Shown here: positions 12,601 through 25,400 of the stretch, piece by piece
Numbering within the stretch: the stretch's first letter is position 1
Layout: the number at the start of each line of letters is the position of its first letter
Source of the DNA: Mercurialis annua
Lineage: Eukaryota > Streptophyta > Magnoliopsida > Malpighiales > Euphorbiaceae
Direction: 5' to 3'
Assembly: GCF_937616625.2 (NCBI RefSeq)
Contig: NC_065577.1
Span: 43,243,001 to 43,307,000 of the forward strand
DNA: 64,000 nucleotides
Made by a program: the position numbers and the translations under genes
Notes under the pieces: generated by a model
The model's input: the letters and a program-made list of their open reading frames with translations, nothing else
What the model was told of the DNA's origin: nothing
Databases searched by the model: none

Positions 12601-14823
12601 AAAGTATCAAGATTAAATCTACAATAGTACTAATTCCAGTAATCACTTCAGGAACAACCGTAATTATTACAAGATAAACAGACTTCTTTCAGGTGCAAAC
12701 TTTTGGAAGCCGCTGGTAGTTTCTACCATTGATGAAGCTGTAAATTGATAATATCTTACTTTAGGTCTACAGCTGGTAACTTATATCACTAGTGGACTTA
12801 CTTTACATCTGTTGCTCCAAAAGTTTCACAAAAACTTATCAAACTGTAAATATCTTTAGATGAGCAGGTGAGACCAGCAGCCTTGCTCAAACCAGCAGCT
12901 AACTCCTTTCTTAATGAAGTGAGCCTCAAGTCCATAGCTCGCACTAATTCATCCCTAGGAATATAATTTTCATGAATTAGTGGATATGCAACCAAGGTAA
13001 AAGACACAGGAACAAGTAGCAGCATTACAAACTTACTTTGAAGTATCTGATGATGCAACTTGCACTTCAGGCTATATATAGATTTGCAAGAAAATATCAG
13101 TAGCGATTTTTATTCAAAATAACAGAATCCAAACAAATAAGAATGAAAGTTGGAAAGATATGTCAAGAGTTGTAAGTGAAAGAAATTACTTTGAGCGTTG
13201 GAACTGTCTCAATTAAGTTGCAGCCATCTGTTAAGATGAAGAAGAAGAGCATAAATATTTATGAGAATTTAAGATCCAACATATCTTAGAAAGCATTTTT
13301 AAGAAAAACACTTCATCAAGATCCTATACTAGAACTTTGCAACATGCGAATAGGATGTTAATTGCAAAGTACAGTTAACACAGAGATTACCTATTCACTT
13401 CTGTGATACTGATACAAAAAAATTATAATAAAATTGGTAAACAGGCCATATATAAACAAAGAAAAATGAAAATAAAGTCGAAACTGATTTAGCTAAAAAT
13501 TAAATGATCAGAAAGAGGGGGGAGAAGACAAATAAAGGACAACAATAATAGGTATCTGAAGCTATATAACTTGGGGTATAGGAAACTAAAAAGAACTTCA
13601 GTGTCTTCCATACATATTGAAGTCAATAAAAGAAGCAAATTTACTCCCAATTGAAATTCTTAGCTTTTACTGATTTATTTTGATACTGAAGACGTAGAGA
13701 TGCCTATACCAAAGCCCGACAATGAACTTACGCACGCCTCAGATGCTTGTATTCTTAATATATAACACAGAGAAGTAAATGCCAGGAGTAAAATTAGGAT
13801 ACTAGAATAACAACCTACTCTAGTTTGTTCACTAATAAGTGGACAATTGCTAGTTTCTTACAAATACCATCAAGATATACAAATAATGCAGAAAATCTCA
13901 TTGTCGCATCCACTCCAGATTTCACAGAAACTCCAATATAAATTAACTATATTAAGACTGCATATTCAATATAACCATTTTGTTTCAATCCCTTGACATT
14001 CTTTTGGTAAAATCTGGTTGATTCTTTCCTCTCTGAGATATTTTTTGGGAATCTGTTACCAATATATAGTGACCCCTCTCTTGGATATTTGGTAAAATAT
14101 GATTAAGGAACTAACAATTGAAAATATTATGCTCAAATGTAAGCTCCGCAATTGTTTTTACTAGACGTTACCTGTCTGCCCACTTTCAAAATGATTTGCA
14201 TGGCCCTGAAATAAGAAAATCATGTTAACAAGCCTGGAAATAAAAAATGAACAATGTAATGGATTAGGATATGACCTGAGGATGAATAGAAAGGTGAAAT
14301 TTTCTGGCCTCCTCCAATTGAGACATTTCACCTTCAACAAGCTTACTAGATTTCATGAAATCCGGGGAAGAAACAATTTGCAGAAATCTAACAAGAAGGA
14401 GAAGGAGTACAACCAAAATAAATGCATTTAATTTAATAAGGAAGCAAAGGGCAGAAGCAATTATAAGTATTAAAATGAAGAAAACCTGTTCAAAGTTGAT
14501 TTTGTGAACCATGTTGTATCATGGAGTCCCCGTAGTTGAAGTTTGAGGTTAGCATTAGATCCTTTAGCGTGCAAGTTGTTTACTCCTGGCAAATGTGGCA
14601 ATAGTTGTTCCAACAACCCAATGGTTAGTTTCTCCACTTCACCACCACCACAAACAAATACCTCATATCTGTTAGTATTGAGGAAATGTTAGAGAAATTC
14701 AGAAAAGAAAATGTAGAATTGAAAAAAGAATTAGGAAAAGAGTAAAGGGAACCTGTTGTGGGCAGGAAAAATCTGAATGGTTGCATAATCTAAAGGTGCA
14801 TCACCATCAATACAGCTCTCCAT
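9632..14823 (-). CDS. COP1-interacting protein 7 (CIP7)-like protein
   Basis: Seen: ten coding exons, in transcription order 14753..14823, 14486..14668, 14276..14387, 14172..14205, 13190..13227, 13037..13071, 12802..12954, a giant exon 10070..12591, 9794..9874 and 9632..9702; they join in frame to 1,099 residues. The N-terminus ([20 protein letters not shown], then [20 protein letters not shown]) forms a compact conserved region of about 140 residues. The rest is low-complexity: an SSSESEAS stretch, [15 protein letters not shown], a charged [23 protein letters not shown] helix likely to be coiled coil, long Ser/Lys/Pro-rich linkers, and a conserved C-terminal end [12 protein letters not shown]. 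Known: CIP7-type nuclear proteins interact with the light-signalling repressor COP1, and this arrangement occurs in the Arabidopsis CIP7-related family. The biochemical role is not established by sequence. The start is the only in-frame ATG after a 5' UTR intron; the 5' UTR exon lies near 15147-15240. Confidence 0.8.
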
Positions 14824-15173
14824 CTCAACAATCTGTGTGAAACACAATCGTTAAATCTTCAGAGTCAAACAAAATGGCCCATCATAGATCATGCTTAACT
14901 GATCAATACACAACACTGACAAAAATTAAAGTGATGCAGCTGAACAAGTGTAACCAAAACCAGTAAGTTAGTGTAAAATAGGAAAATGCAGGAGATGCAT
15001 TGAAATAGTTGAGATTCAGGTATTAAATAAGTAAGCATGGCATTCAGATCTAATGACTGAATTAAGCTTAAAAAAAAGACACAGCACAGTGGAATTAAGA
15101 GAAGAAACAGTAAAAGCTGAAACCGACAGAGAGATGAAGAAGCAAACCTTAATGAAATCTAAACAGACAGACA

Positions 15174-15208
15174 GTGTTGAGTGTTGAGTGTTGAGTGTTG
15201 AGTGTTGA
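15174..15208. repeat. 7-bp minisatellite in the 5' UTR of the CIP7-like gene
   Basis: Five perfect head-to-tail copies of GTGTTGA. On the transcribed minus strand they read as TCAACAC repeats inside the probable 5' untranslated exon, just upstream of a splice donor near 15147. Confidence 0.9.
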
Positions 15209-15249
15209 TGTTAGCTGAAAGAGAGATGCAGCGTTTGAATGAATTGTAG

Positions 15250-15813
15250 TGTGGCTCAGCCTCACCCAACAAATACCACTCTCATTATTATTGCTCTTCC
15301 TTTGTTTTCTTTTGATTTTCGACTCTAAGATTCAACTTATATTAATATTAATATTAATATTAATAAGAGATAAGCAAAAGCAGATTTGGAAAAGAATCCC
15401 AAAGAGAGAGGTTATGTAAATTAATACTAATACACTAAAGTTAATTTTAAGATTTAATTTAATTTAATAATAGAAAAGGATGTCAATTAAAAAAAAAGGA
15501 GAACTAGTTACTAAAAAAGACAAGAGTAGAGAGAGGCAATCCAATGTGCTGTCTTAACCACGTGACCTTTTTTTGATCCTTTCGTATGAGTCACTACTCG
15601 TAACTCGTAAGCTATTTTTATTTAACCCATCCAAGGCTGTAAAAAGAACCGAACCGCCCACTTGACGGTTAATTAGTTAGTTCGTTGATGCTTTGCTTCC
15701 AATTCATCTCATCTCACCTCCCTAAATGTCATTCATACACTTCCTTACTACTACTGCCCACGCCCGCTTTTTCATAAAATTCTTCTACTTGGGGATTTTA
15801 TTTAGCTAATCAA
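15250..15813. other. Promoter side of the CIP7-like gene
   Basis: AT-rich DNA with a short (TTAATA)n run at about 15338-15364. No gene is seen. The transcription start of the minus-strand gene should lie near 15240-15280, and the pyrimidine-rich tract at 15284-15320 is on its upstream side. Confidence 0.5.
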
Positions 15814-16070
15814 ATGCCCAAAGAGAGTCGTCTTTCTGTCGCCAAATTAGCTGGGATCAATGGACTGGCTCCCTCATCCCATTGTGTCACAATATCATGC
15901 TCACTCATTGAAGGGGAGGCTTTATCTACGGGGAAAACAGGCGTTCAAATGGTAACAGTATATGATATGCTTCAAAGATATCCAGATAAGGGACATACAG
16001 CTCCAGTGTAAGACTGCTGGAAAGAGCGGGGACCCGTTTCGACTACTAACCAGATGAGCTGGAAATTGAA
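15814..16070 (+). pseudogene. CNX3: Degenerate CNX3/MoaC (molybdopterin precursor Z synthesis) copy
   Basis: Seen: an open stretch reads LSVAKLAGINGLAPSSHCVT, then EGEALSTGKTGVQMVTVYDM; after a stop near 16009, in another frame, KTAGKSGDPFR follows. Known: MoaC/CNX3 carries VAKxAGI.GAK..., LIPLCHNI, EGEA.STGKTGVEMEALTAV..AGLTVYDM and a C-terminal KTGGKSGD motif, and acts in molybdenum cofactor synthesis. The match order is collinear, but the His-rich segment is shortened, about 14 residues between TGVQM and TVYDM are missing, and the frame is broken before the last motif. It is therefore a decayed fragment, not a functional gene. No intron is visible within the matched part, which would fit a processed copy, though the upstream half is absent. 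Confidence 0.75.
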
Positions 16071-16445
16071 GAATATTATCTAACGGTGCAACAAAGTAAC
16101 AAAATTTTGTATTTCTTTTAGAAGCAAGTGTGACATTACATTCCAGCAGTTTATGAGCTCACAAATTCTGCTCAATTTGATATTGAATTCCCAGCAGAAA
16201 CTAAAGTATGATACAAAGTAGTCTACCAGACAACAGCTCCCTCATACAAACGTAACAGACAAAATGAAATTTTGTAGAAAAGAATGATGATACAAATTAA
16301 ATAAATCGGAGAAAGCAGCGGATACAACTAGAGGTGACAGAAATTCCACTATGTTAATCAATGTGAAGGACGAGTCACCAGAAAGAACAAAAAAATTTAC
16401 AGATCTGGATCTTTCTTTTGGTTTTCTTCGAGTTCTGTCGCTAAC
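16071..16445. other. 3' flank of the SCYL1 gene
   Basis: Contains the 3' UTR of the minus-strand gene that ends at 16446. AT-rich; nothing else is recognised. Confidence 0.5.
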
Positions 16446-19400
16446 TTACATCCCAGAAGACGATGTCCGGTTTATCCTTTGAGCGCCTAGTTTTAGAGCA
16501 GCAGGTTTAGACCCTCGACCTCTACCAGCTGACAACGGTTTGGCTCTAGTAATAGGTAGAGGAGCAGCAATTGCAGCCCAGGGGTCATCATTGTCGGCTG
16601 CTCTAACATTCAAAGGTTTTGATGCTGTTTTTGGAGCAGGTGCAGCTATTGAACCCCATAAATCATCATCTTCGTCCTTTGTCACCTTCCCTGCATTTTT
16701 AGGCCGCGAGCCTGTGGCTGAGGAAGCACAAATACTCATTAAGCAAATTTCTTATGTGTATTCATCATAGAATATTAATCTGTTAATATAACAAAAAATG
16801 CATGACAATAGAACAGTAAGCTTCGAGAGAATCTTTGGATTATACCACAGAAAACCTAATATCGGTGTCCTCTTCATTGATGGACAATATGTCCTATTTT
16901 CTCAATAATAGAACTCCCAGAAAATGCCAATTTCTACACAAGTGATCTCTCCCTTCAAGCAATATTGCAATAAAATATATTTATCTAATGCATCACGCGT
17001 CAATAATTTCAATCCAAAGAGACCAAAATGCATTACATGTTTATGCTTGAAAATAGAAAATTTAATTGTACTGGGAGATCATTCCATTCTAGATGGTCAA
17101 ACCAGTCAATCCACAATCTTTTACAGATTGATATATACCTGTGCAAACATGATTGATTGTATTACCTTGTGGTTTTAGCTGTGGAACTGGTTGAGAGACG
17201 GGCCGTTTCTGAGCAGCTTGAATATTTGCAAGACCTGGAGAGGGCTTTGGCTCTTCAAGGGGTTGAATATCATCCCACCCATCTTTGTCGCTATCATGCT
17301 CTTCATAAATTCCATTCTCAATTTCTCCCCATCCATCTGTTGAGGTGGGAGATCCAGGTACAGGTTGATCAGCTAAGTCTGTGCTGGAATCTACACGGAT
17401 TGGTGCTGTAGTTGGAGTATCCAATACTGAGGTAGCAACAGAAATCCAATGTCAAATACTGGATAGCTAAATTAATAAATCAGAATAAAAATCAGGCAGA
17501 GATAATGATCCTCGCTTTGTTTTTCTCAAACAAAGAAAAACACAAATTATTTACCCTCCCACGTCATATTCACTTTTCTACCAATTATTGTTGATAAACA
17601 TTCTTTAGTAAATCCATCTATCATACTTCCCTACTATACTTATGGTCAAATAATCAATCAATCCAAAATCTTAAGTTATTAGCTGAAACTCCAACTATGG
17701 TTTCTTATCTCTAACACACATCTGCATGTGAATACCTATTGAATTTGAGCATGAACAAGCACACATCACCTTGTCTTGTACTCAAATGTAACCATATGAG
17801 GGTTGCCAAGAATTCAACTTTCAATTATAGAGATTATGGTACCGTATCAAATAACCAATCAGTGAAAAAATTTAATTGTTAGGGGAGACTCCAACTATGA
17901 TTTTATTATCTCTAACAACAATGATTACCATCTCCTTGAGGCAAATTGGCAAATTAACTAGGATCAGCAATCATCATTGAGAAAAAATTAGCGAGTATTT
18001 ACTTTAAAAACATCAAATCATATTTAACTGACAAATACAATCTTTTCCTCCATTTCAACCCATGTCAACTGTCAAATAAGTACCAAGATGCAAACCTGAA
18101 CTGGCGTTGGAGGCTGTAGAAGTTATAGGTGCGCCAGAATTTATTGGAGCAAGTGCAGCTTGTTCAGACGGTTTACCCTTCAGAGTCAAAGAGCTCATGG
18201 CCCACCTGGAAAATTAATGTCTTAGTGTCAGACAAAATAGAGAGAACAAAATTCTGAAAAGGAGATAAATGTAACGACGATGAAACTAACTGATAAAATT
18301 ATGGATCAAAGGTATAAATATGGAGCAAAGAATCGGATATCTGATAACAGCCTAATCCGGTGCTGTGGATTTGGAAGACACCATACAATCCACATGCAAG
18401 TTCCCCACACGAAAAGTTAACTATCGACATTCCCAAGAAAAATAGGAATATCCTTTTTTAGAATTAAGAGATCCAATGTATTACGTCTGAAAATCTATAC
18501 TACGCTGCCTAGTAGAGAATTGATCAGATGCTTAGAAATTTGGGGAAAGTTTATGAATACATATTGATGAAGGTCCAGAAATTCAAACAATATACACTCC
18601 ACTACTCAAAAGACGGGCTCCATCAGTTCTTAAATCACTGCTATGATGAAAACAGCATCAAGCAAATGTATTCCAATTCGACAATCTCCAAAAGGAACTC
18701 ACCCAAGTAAACTTGCATTTCCTGGTATTGATGAAATTCCTACAGTTCCAGCCGCAGTGGCATCCCCTGCATTTGTCTTTATACAAGCAAAGATAGGAAA
18801 ATAATTAGTATAAACGGGTTACTACACAACAGCAAATCTACAATATTTCAACGAATCTGAAGCAGGTCAACAACAATTTTACATGACTACAAGTAAAAGC
18901 TAAGGCGCACCTTTTCATGATACTGTTTCACTATTTGCAAAAACTGATCAAGAGCCTGAAATGCTTTTGATCGAACATCACTGTTCCAGAAAATAGGAGA
19001 TCATTTTTTCATTTCATCCATTTAGAGGGGAAACAAATAACAATATGTAGATACTCCACCAAGGAAACTAAGGATAAGTAAATAATCCATAAGAAGTATA
19101 ACCTGTCGGAGTCGATGGTAAGCACAACAACATTGGGAAGAATTCGAGTTGCAATCTCATTAACATCATAATATGAACTAGTGGCACACAAAGCCATTAT
19201 TCCTGCCAAGTTAAAAGTTCACACTGATCAGTATCATTTACCTAGGAACTACACAATACGAACACTCCTGCTAGGTAAATAATAGATAGCCATATTCAAT
19301 AAAGAGACAATTTTGAGAACTGAACAACAGAAATAAGGCTAGCAATATGCCACAACACTTTTTTCCACAGTAAGAATAAACAGCTAAATATTCCTTATAC

Positions 19401-22400
19401 CTGCTCCTCTGGCAGGAGAAAAAGTATCACGCAGTGCACGAACTGTAAACGCATTAATAAGCACTCGCTTCCTTGTCTATATTGTAATACACACCACATC
19501 AGATGACACTTCCACATAGAAAAACTTAAGACATCCATGAAAATTAACAAAGAAAAGCATACAAAAAATCATGAAAATTGGCTCATAGTTACCCCTTCAT
19601 TTAGAAAGCTAGAAATATTCCCTAGTAAAATGGTGGTGTTAGTTCTAATCGCAGGTTCTTCATCAACCTGCACAAGCATCAAGAGCAAAAATCACGGACT
19701 ACACAGCTTCAAGATATAAAACTCTATATAGAATTAAAGGAAAAAGAAGGGAACTCCTCACCTGTATTAAAAGGGGAAAAAAAACACTAGTATATTAAAG
19801 AAAGTCTAAATGGTAAAATTACCAATCAAAGCTTATCAATCAAATTAAATGACTCAATACCTGTAACTTTGAGAGATACTTCAATAAGGTGCCTGAAATG
19901 GTACGTTGAGAAAGCTGGAATGTCAGATCAAACAGAAAGAGTATTCAGGAGGGAGTCTGCAACCAGACTTAAATTATCCAATCGTGTATAAGATTATTAA
20001 AAAAAAAAGAATTATAAGCTTAGACAGACAATCAAGTAGCTAAAAATGGAATGGGAGCATAACGATGCAAGACTTATTTCTAGGCTGCAAGACATAAGAA
20101 GAAGAAGCATGATTTGCAAGTTACATGCAACCATATTGCAACAAAAATTGAATTACAAAACGTAATCCACTCAGCGAAATACCTACATTCTCAATCAATC
20201 AGGACCAGTTATAAGAGACATTTTTCTTATCATTTTGCTTCATCTCAGTGTCCAGTCTCCTTATTCATCAAATTACATCTATGTCAAACAAGTTACTTCC
20301 TACTATGCTTTGTGTCCTCTCTTCAGCATTTACAGAGCCCTTAACTGAAATGAAAATCACTACACTCTTACAATGCAAGAAAGCATCTCAGATAACACTC
20401 TCATATCAAGTACAAGTCCTTGCATACTCATTCCTTAATTCCTAGCAATTTTTGCATCGCTGTTCCGGCCTGTCACTACTAACCTTATTCTATTTCTACT
20501 TGTAGCTTGCTTTACATGGTACCTGATAGAGTATACAGACCTTCCAGAAGTTATTCCTCTCCAGACCACTTGATAGAAAACAAAATAGATCCTCCAGAAA
20601 TTGTCCTTACTTTGACAAGTTATGACTAATCTACACACACTCAAAATGTACCTCTCTTTATCCAAATTATAATCTACCGGCAAGATCATAATCTCACAGG
20701 CAATTCGTAACATGAAACTGAGAAATCTCCAAACATAACAATAAATGATCTATGTCAGGAAACACCAATGACCAACCACCTGAAACATACTAATATTATC
20801 ACATCAAGCTTCGCATTCAGATACAGAGTTATGATAGATAGCAAGTATTCAAAACCAATAGGGATGAGGACTCATCCCTCACCCGGTGCACGAAGTGCTC
20901 CCTAACTATTGCAAGGGTAGTGAGAGAGTATACACTTCTGTACGCAATTTTCCCCTTGCATTTTGCAAGAGGCTGTTTTCACGCCTTTAACAGATGACCT
21001 ACAAGTCACTAAGGAGCAGCTTTACAACTACATCAAGCCTCGCCCTATTTAAACTAATAAAAATATGCAAGCAAAGAAATGGATGTATCATAAAATATGA
21101 CTATTATAGCAACAGTATCAAGATTATAGACTTCATAGTAATAAAACAAAAAGAAATTACGTAAAGTTATCTACAGGTATCCAAAGCACCTTGGGCGCCA
21201 AAATAAGCATCGATTTGAGGGTCAATTCACGTAGAAAGGCAGACGTGTCAGAAAACCCAGTAGCAACATGAGGATAGACCTGGTCAGAAAATTCAAATTA
21301 AAAAAGCATAATAAATATCAAGTCCCTTCAAAAGTAAAGCTACTTCAATTTAGTAAAAAGAAATCATGAATTAGCTGTCCGCCAATACTAATTGCTTACT
21401 TGCTCATCAACAACTTGTGCTGATAATGACTCTCCATACTGATCTATATGCTGCAAGAGGCTAACTCGAATTGCACGATCATTTGAAGCAAAAAGTTTCA
21501 CTATTGTTGGCAGTACCTATAAATAGAAATGAGGGTAAGGGAGTCATCCCTGTCAGAGAATATTGCAGTGACAAGAACATATGCTCGATCAAAAAGAAAA
21601 AGAGAAAAATAGATAACCTTAGCACTAAATTCTTCAGCTGAAAGCCAGGAACCCATTTTCAACAGTGCAGTCAAAGCAGGGGCGGCAGCAGAACCAAATT
21701 CAAGGGAAGAAGCTAATAAAGGAAGCAGCTGTAAAAATACAGAACGTAAAATAAAAATGGGAAAGGCATGGATTATGCAAATTCATTTTTTAGACAATAG
21801 AAAATAAATTTTCACACCTTTTTCAGCACAATTTGGCGAGGTAGCTGCTCCGCTAGATTTGGGAGTTTGCGGAAGAAGGTATCCTTTTCAACACTGTCTT
21901 TCAATGTAAGAATTTCCATGAAATGTATAGTGTCCACCAGCTTATTTTGAAAGTATTCTGCCATTACATGAGTTGCAAACCTTAGTAGGAAGGAAAAGAA
22001 AGAGCAGGAAGAACTAAGCTCTTGAGACAAATGATTTTAAAGAAAATAACAAACAGGCAGCCGAAACTGGAGAGTCGAACCAATGAAACGAATTGAAGAA
22101 TAATACATGAAGGCAAAAAATTTCCTATAAATATCGAAAATAATAAATGATTATGTCTAGAAAAAAACTCCTTTCACTTCATTACAAATGACAGACACAT
22201 ATAGACTTGATCTAGTAATGACAAATAAATATGTAGATAGAAAGACCAACATTACGATCTCCTAATTTCTTTCTCTTTATTGTTACGAAGCAAGATCAAA
22301 ATGCTTCCAACATTTAATACAAACAGGCCATGCAATTCTCTCTTTCACCAAAAGTCAATAATAGCACACCAAAACTGACAAGAGCAGTAGCTCAAACATA

Positions 22401-25400
22401 CAGCTAAATTGTAATTTAAATGCACGGATCGGTCAATAGGAACTTAAGTTTCAATAAAACATATCTAAAGACCTTCGCAGCTATTTCCACTTAAATAAGA
22501 AAGATCTGACATTGTCCAAAGTTTAACAGTCACATAACTGAAAACAAGATCAAAAAGTTGAACAACCGCTTCAATAAAACATAACAATCTAGAATTCAAA
22601 CAATGACTAAAGACATTGACCATGGACATACAAAACATTCTAAATTTTCCAGTAGGCTTAACAACTATTACAATTGGCCAAAAAATGGGCCCAAACTAAC
22701 AACCTCATACCGAGTTTTTGTAGGGCTATGAAGTTCCTAAAGACAAGTTTAATAAACTCAAATTAATTACTCACCACTGTTTTCTATAAGCTTTGAAGTA
22801 TTCATCCTGCGAGAAGGCACAGAACTCAGCAGCCGCTGGTAATCCTGAAGCAATGACTGTAAAACAACAAAATTAAAAAAATTGCAAATAAAGATGTATT
22901 CTCCAATAAATCCAGGCAACACATAAAAACATAGTAAAGTGCACACACAATAAATAAATGGAACAGATAAAACCTTAGTATTCAATTAGAGAAAGAATTC
23001 TAAGGAATAAAAGGAAGAAAATAAGAAGGCAAAGAATTAAGATGCTAAAATAACCAATAAATATAAATAATGAGCTCATCTTTGACATAGAAGGCAAACC
23101 TTAGGAATAGAACCAGTGTTCCGAAGCTCTTCCGTTTTCGCCAACTTGGTTCCAGAAAAGAGTTCATATATAAAACAACCTACGAATCAACATCATAAAT
23201 GGAGAGAATAAAAGTAGCTTCTACAGGCCTGTCTAAGGGAAAATGCAAAAGAAGAGTATATCTTTCATACAGTATAGTGTCTAGGAGTGTGTATCAGTCG
23301 GTTCAGTCATCAAATCAAATTAACCGTAACCAAATTTTTCCAATTTTTTCATAACCGTAACTGAATTACATGTAACCGAATCATAACTAAATCGAATTAA
23401 TTGGTTTGGTCGGTTATTTTGGTTAACCGAAAAAAATAATTTCATTAATATAATATATTTAAAATTAAATTAAATTAATTTTGATATTAACTTTTTATTA
23501 AATACAAAATTAGAGGGAAAATTGATATCTAAGTCCTATAAAATTACAAAATACTTTAAATTTCTGAAAAGAAATACAATCATGTATATAAGTGATTCGA
23601 TTAATTTAGTCAATTCAGTTAATTCGAAAATTTCATAGCAAAAATCGGACCAAATTAATAAAATAAAAATTAAATTATTAACCATAACCGAACCACATTA
23701 ACCGAAAACTGAACCAAATTAAAATTTTGGTTTGATTCGGTCGGTTCCATAAATTAGTGTATGACATTAACAATTACTAGAACTCGATAAAAAGTTTTTG
23801 GAAGAAATTGATCACATGTTGCTCAAGCATCTCTAGTTAATAGCATTAACATGAAGCCAATTGCTGAAAAACAGACAAGAAGCATCCAAGTGGCAGCTCC
23901 ATATATGTGGGCTGCCAACACGAAATAGCATCATATTCACATAAAACTTTAAAGGAGGAAGAGAAAAGAAATATTCAACCAAACTGAATTGCATAAGCAT
24001 AAATAAGATCATTGCTCAAAGCCTGACTGGACGGAAACCATTTTGCTTCATAGAACATGTTCAAATTATACAAAAGTTTAGACCCATGTCCAATATTAAA
24101 GACATAAAAACTATAAGTTTATTTTTCTGACAATTCCTCTATTTTAATTGAAATTAGTTTAAGAATAGTAATGAAGAAGAACAAACAAAATACCACAGTT
24201 AAGACAAATAACACAACAAATTTACCAATAAAAAGAGAAACAACAAAAACTTACCCAACCCCCAAGAATCAATAGCCCAAGGCGGAGATTTTCTTATTGC
24301 AATCCAGTCAGACTTGACCAACTCCATTGGTTTGTATTGTGTTCCAATAAGCCATTCATATTGCTGATAGAGAATGATTAATTATTTTAAACAAATAATA
24401 AGTATAATGTGTCTAATTCTTTTCACTGCAGAAACTTGTTCTTGACAAAAAATTCACAGTAAACCATGCGCAGACACAAAGAATAACAGCCACATATTAA
24501 GATTCAGCATTCATTATCACATAGAAAGTTCTAGTACTTAAATTAACGTATACTTAAAATATTGATATAAAGATAAACTGACATTTCATTTACAAAATAA
24601 AGTGGACGTTGCAGAGTAATACAATTCTGGGAAATCTCTTAACCAAATTAAAAAATAACTAGGCGGGGGAAAAGAAATGGGGAAGGAACCAAAAAAAACA
24701 ACAATGTTGATGATTAAACCCAGTTACATGCGAAGCTTATGATGTATATGCAACAATATAGCATATGCCATACAGGAGATAATAAGACACTGCAACCAAT
24801 TGCACACTCCCAAACAAATTACCAGCATTGGCCCAGTTGCAGTTTCACTATTCCCATCGAATTCGGATAGAACATCAAAAGCATGCAGCTTCCAATCTAG
24901 AGTTGGTGTGACAACAACACTGGCCAAGCAAACATTACCATGTACCTGAGTCCGAAGAAAGCAAGAATATTCATTAAGAATTAACAAATAAAAAAAGGGA
25001 AAAAAACTGCTATTAATCAACTGTGGGCTCAAGCAATTGAAATACTTACAAGTTTACAATCATTATTGAGAAAGCTCACAGCTTTAGCTATCTGGTTCAG
25101 CCCCCAAGCATAATACTCATCCCTACCATCAAAATAAATAAAAAATGTCAAAAATTAATGAAAGAAAAATCATGAGCTCACAGATTTTATAAACTGGAGT
25201 GGCTCTAAACAGACACATTTAGATGAGAATCAATTCAACCGTCCTGTAATGATTTTGAGAAAATGTAAGTAAGGCTTATGTGAGTTTGCTTTTGAATTGC
25301 ACGCGTACAATTTACTATGTCATGACACAAACATTGCATACTCAAAGCATGTAACGGGAGGAGCACATTATTTAAATTCTATTCAACAGACAAGATGCTG

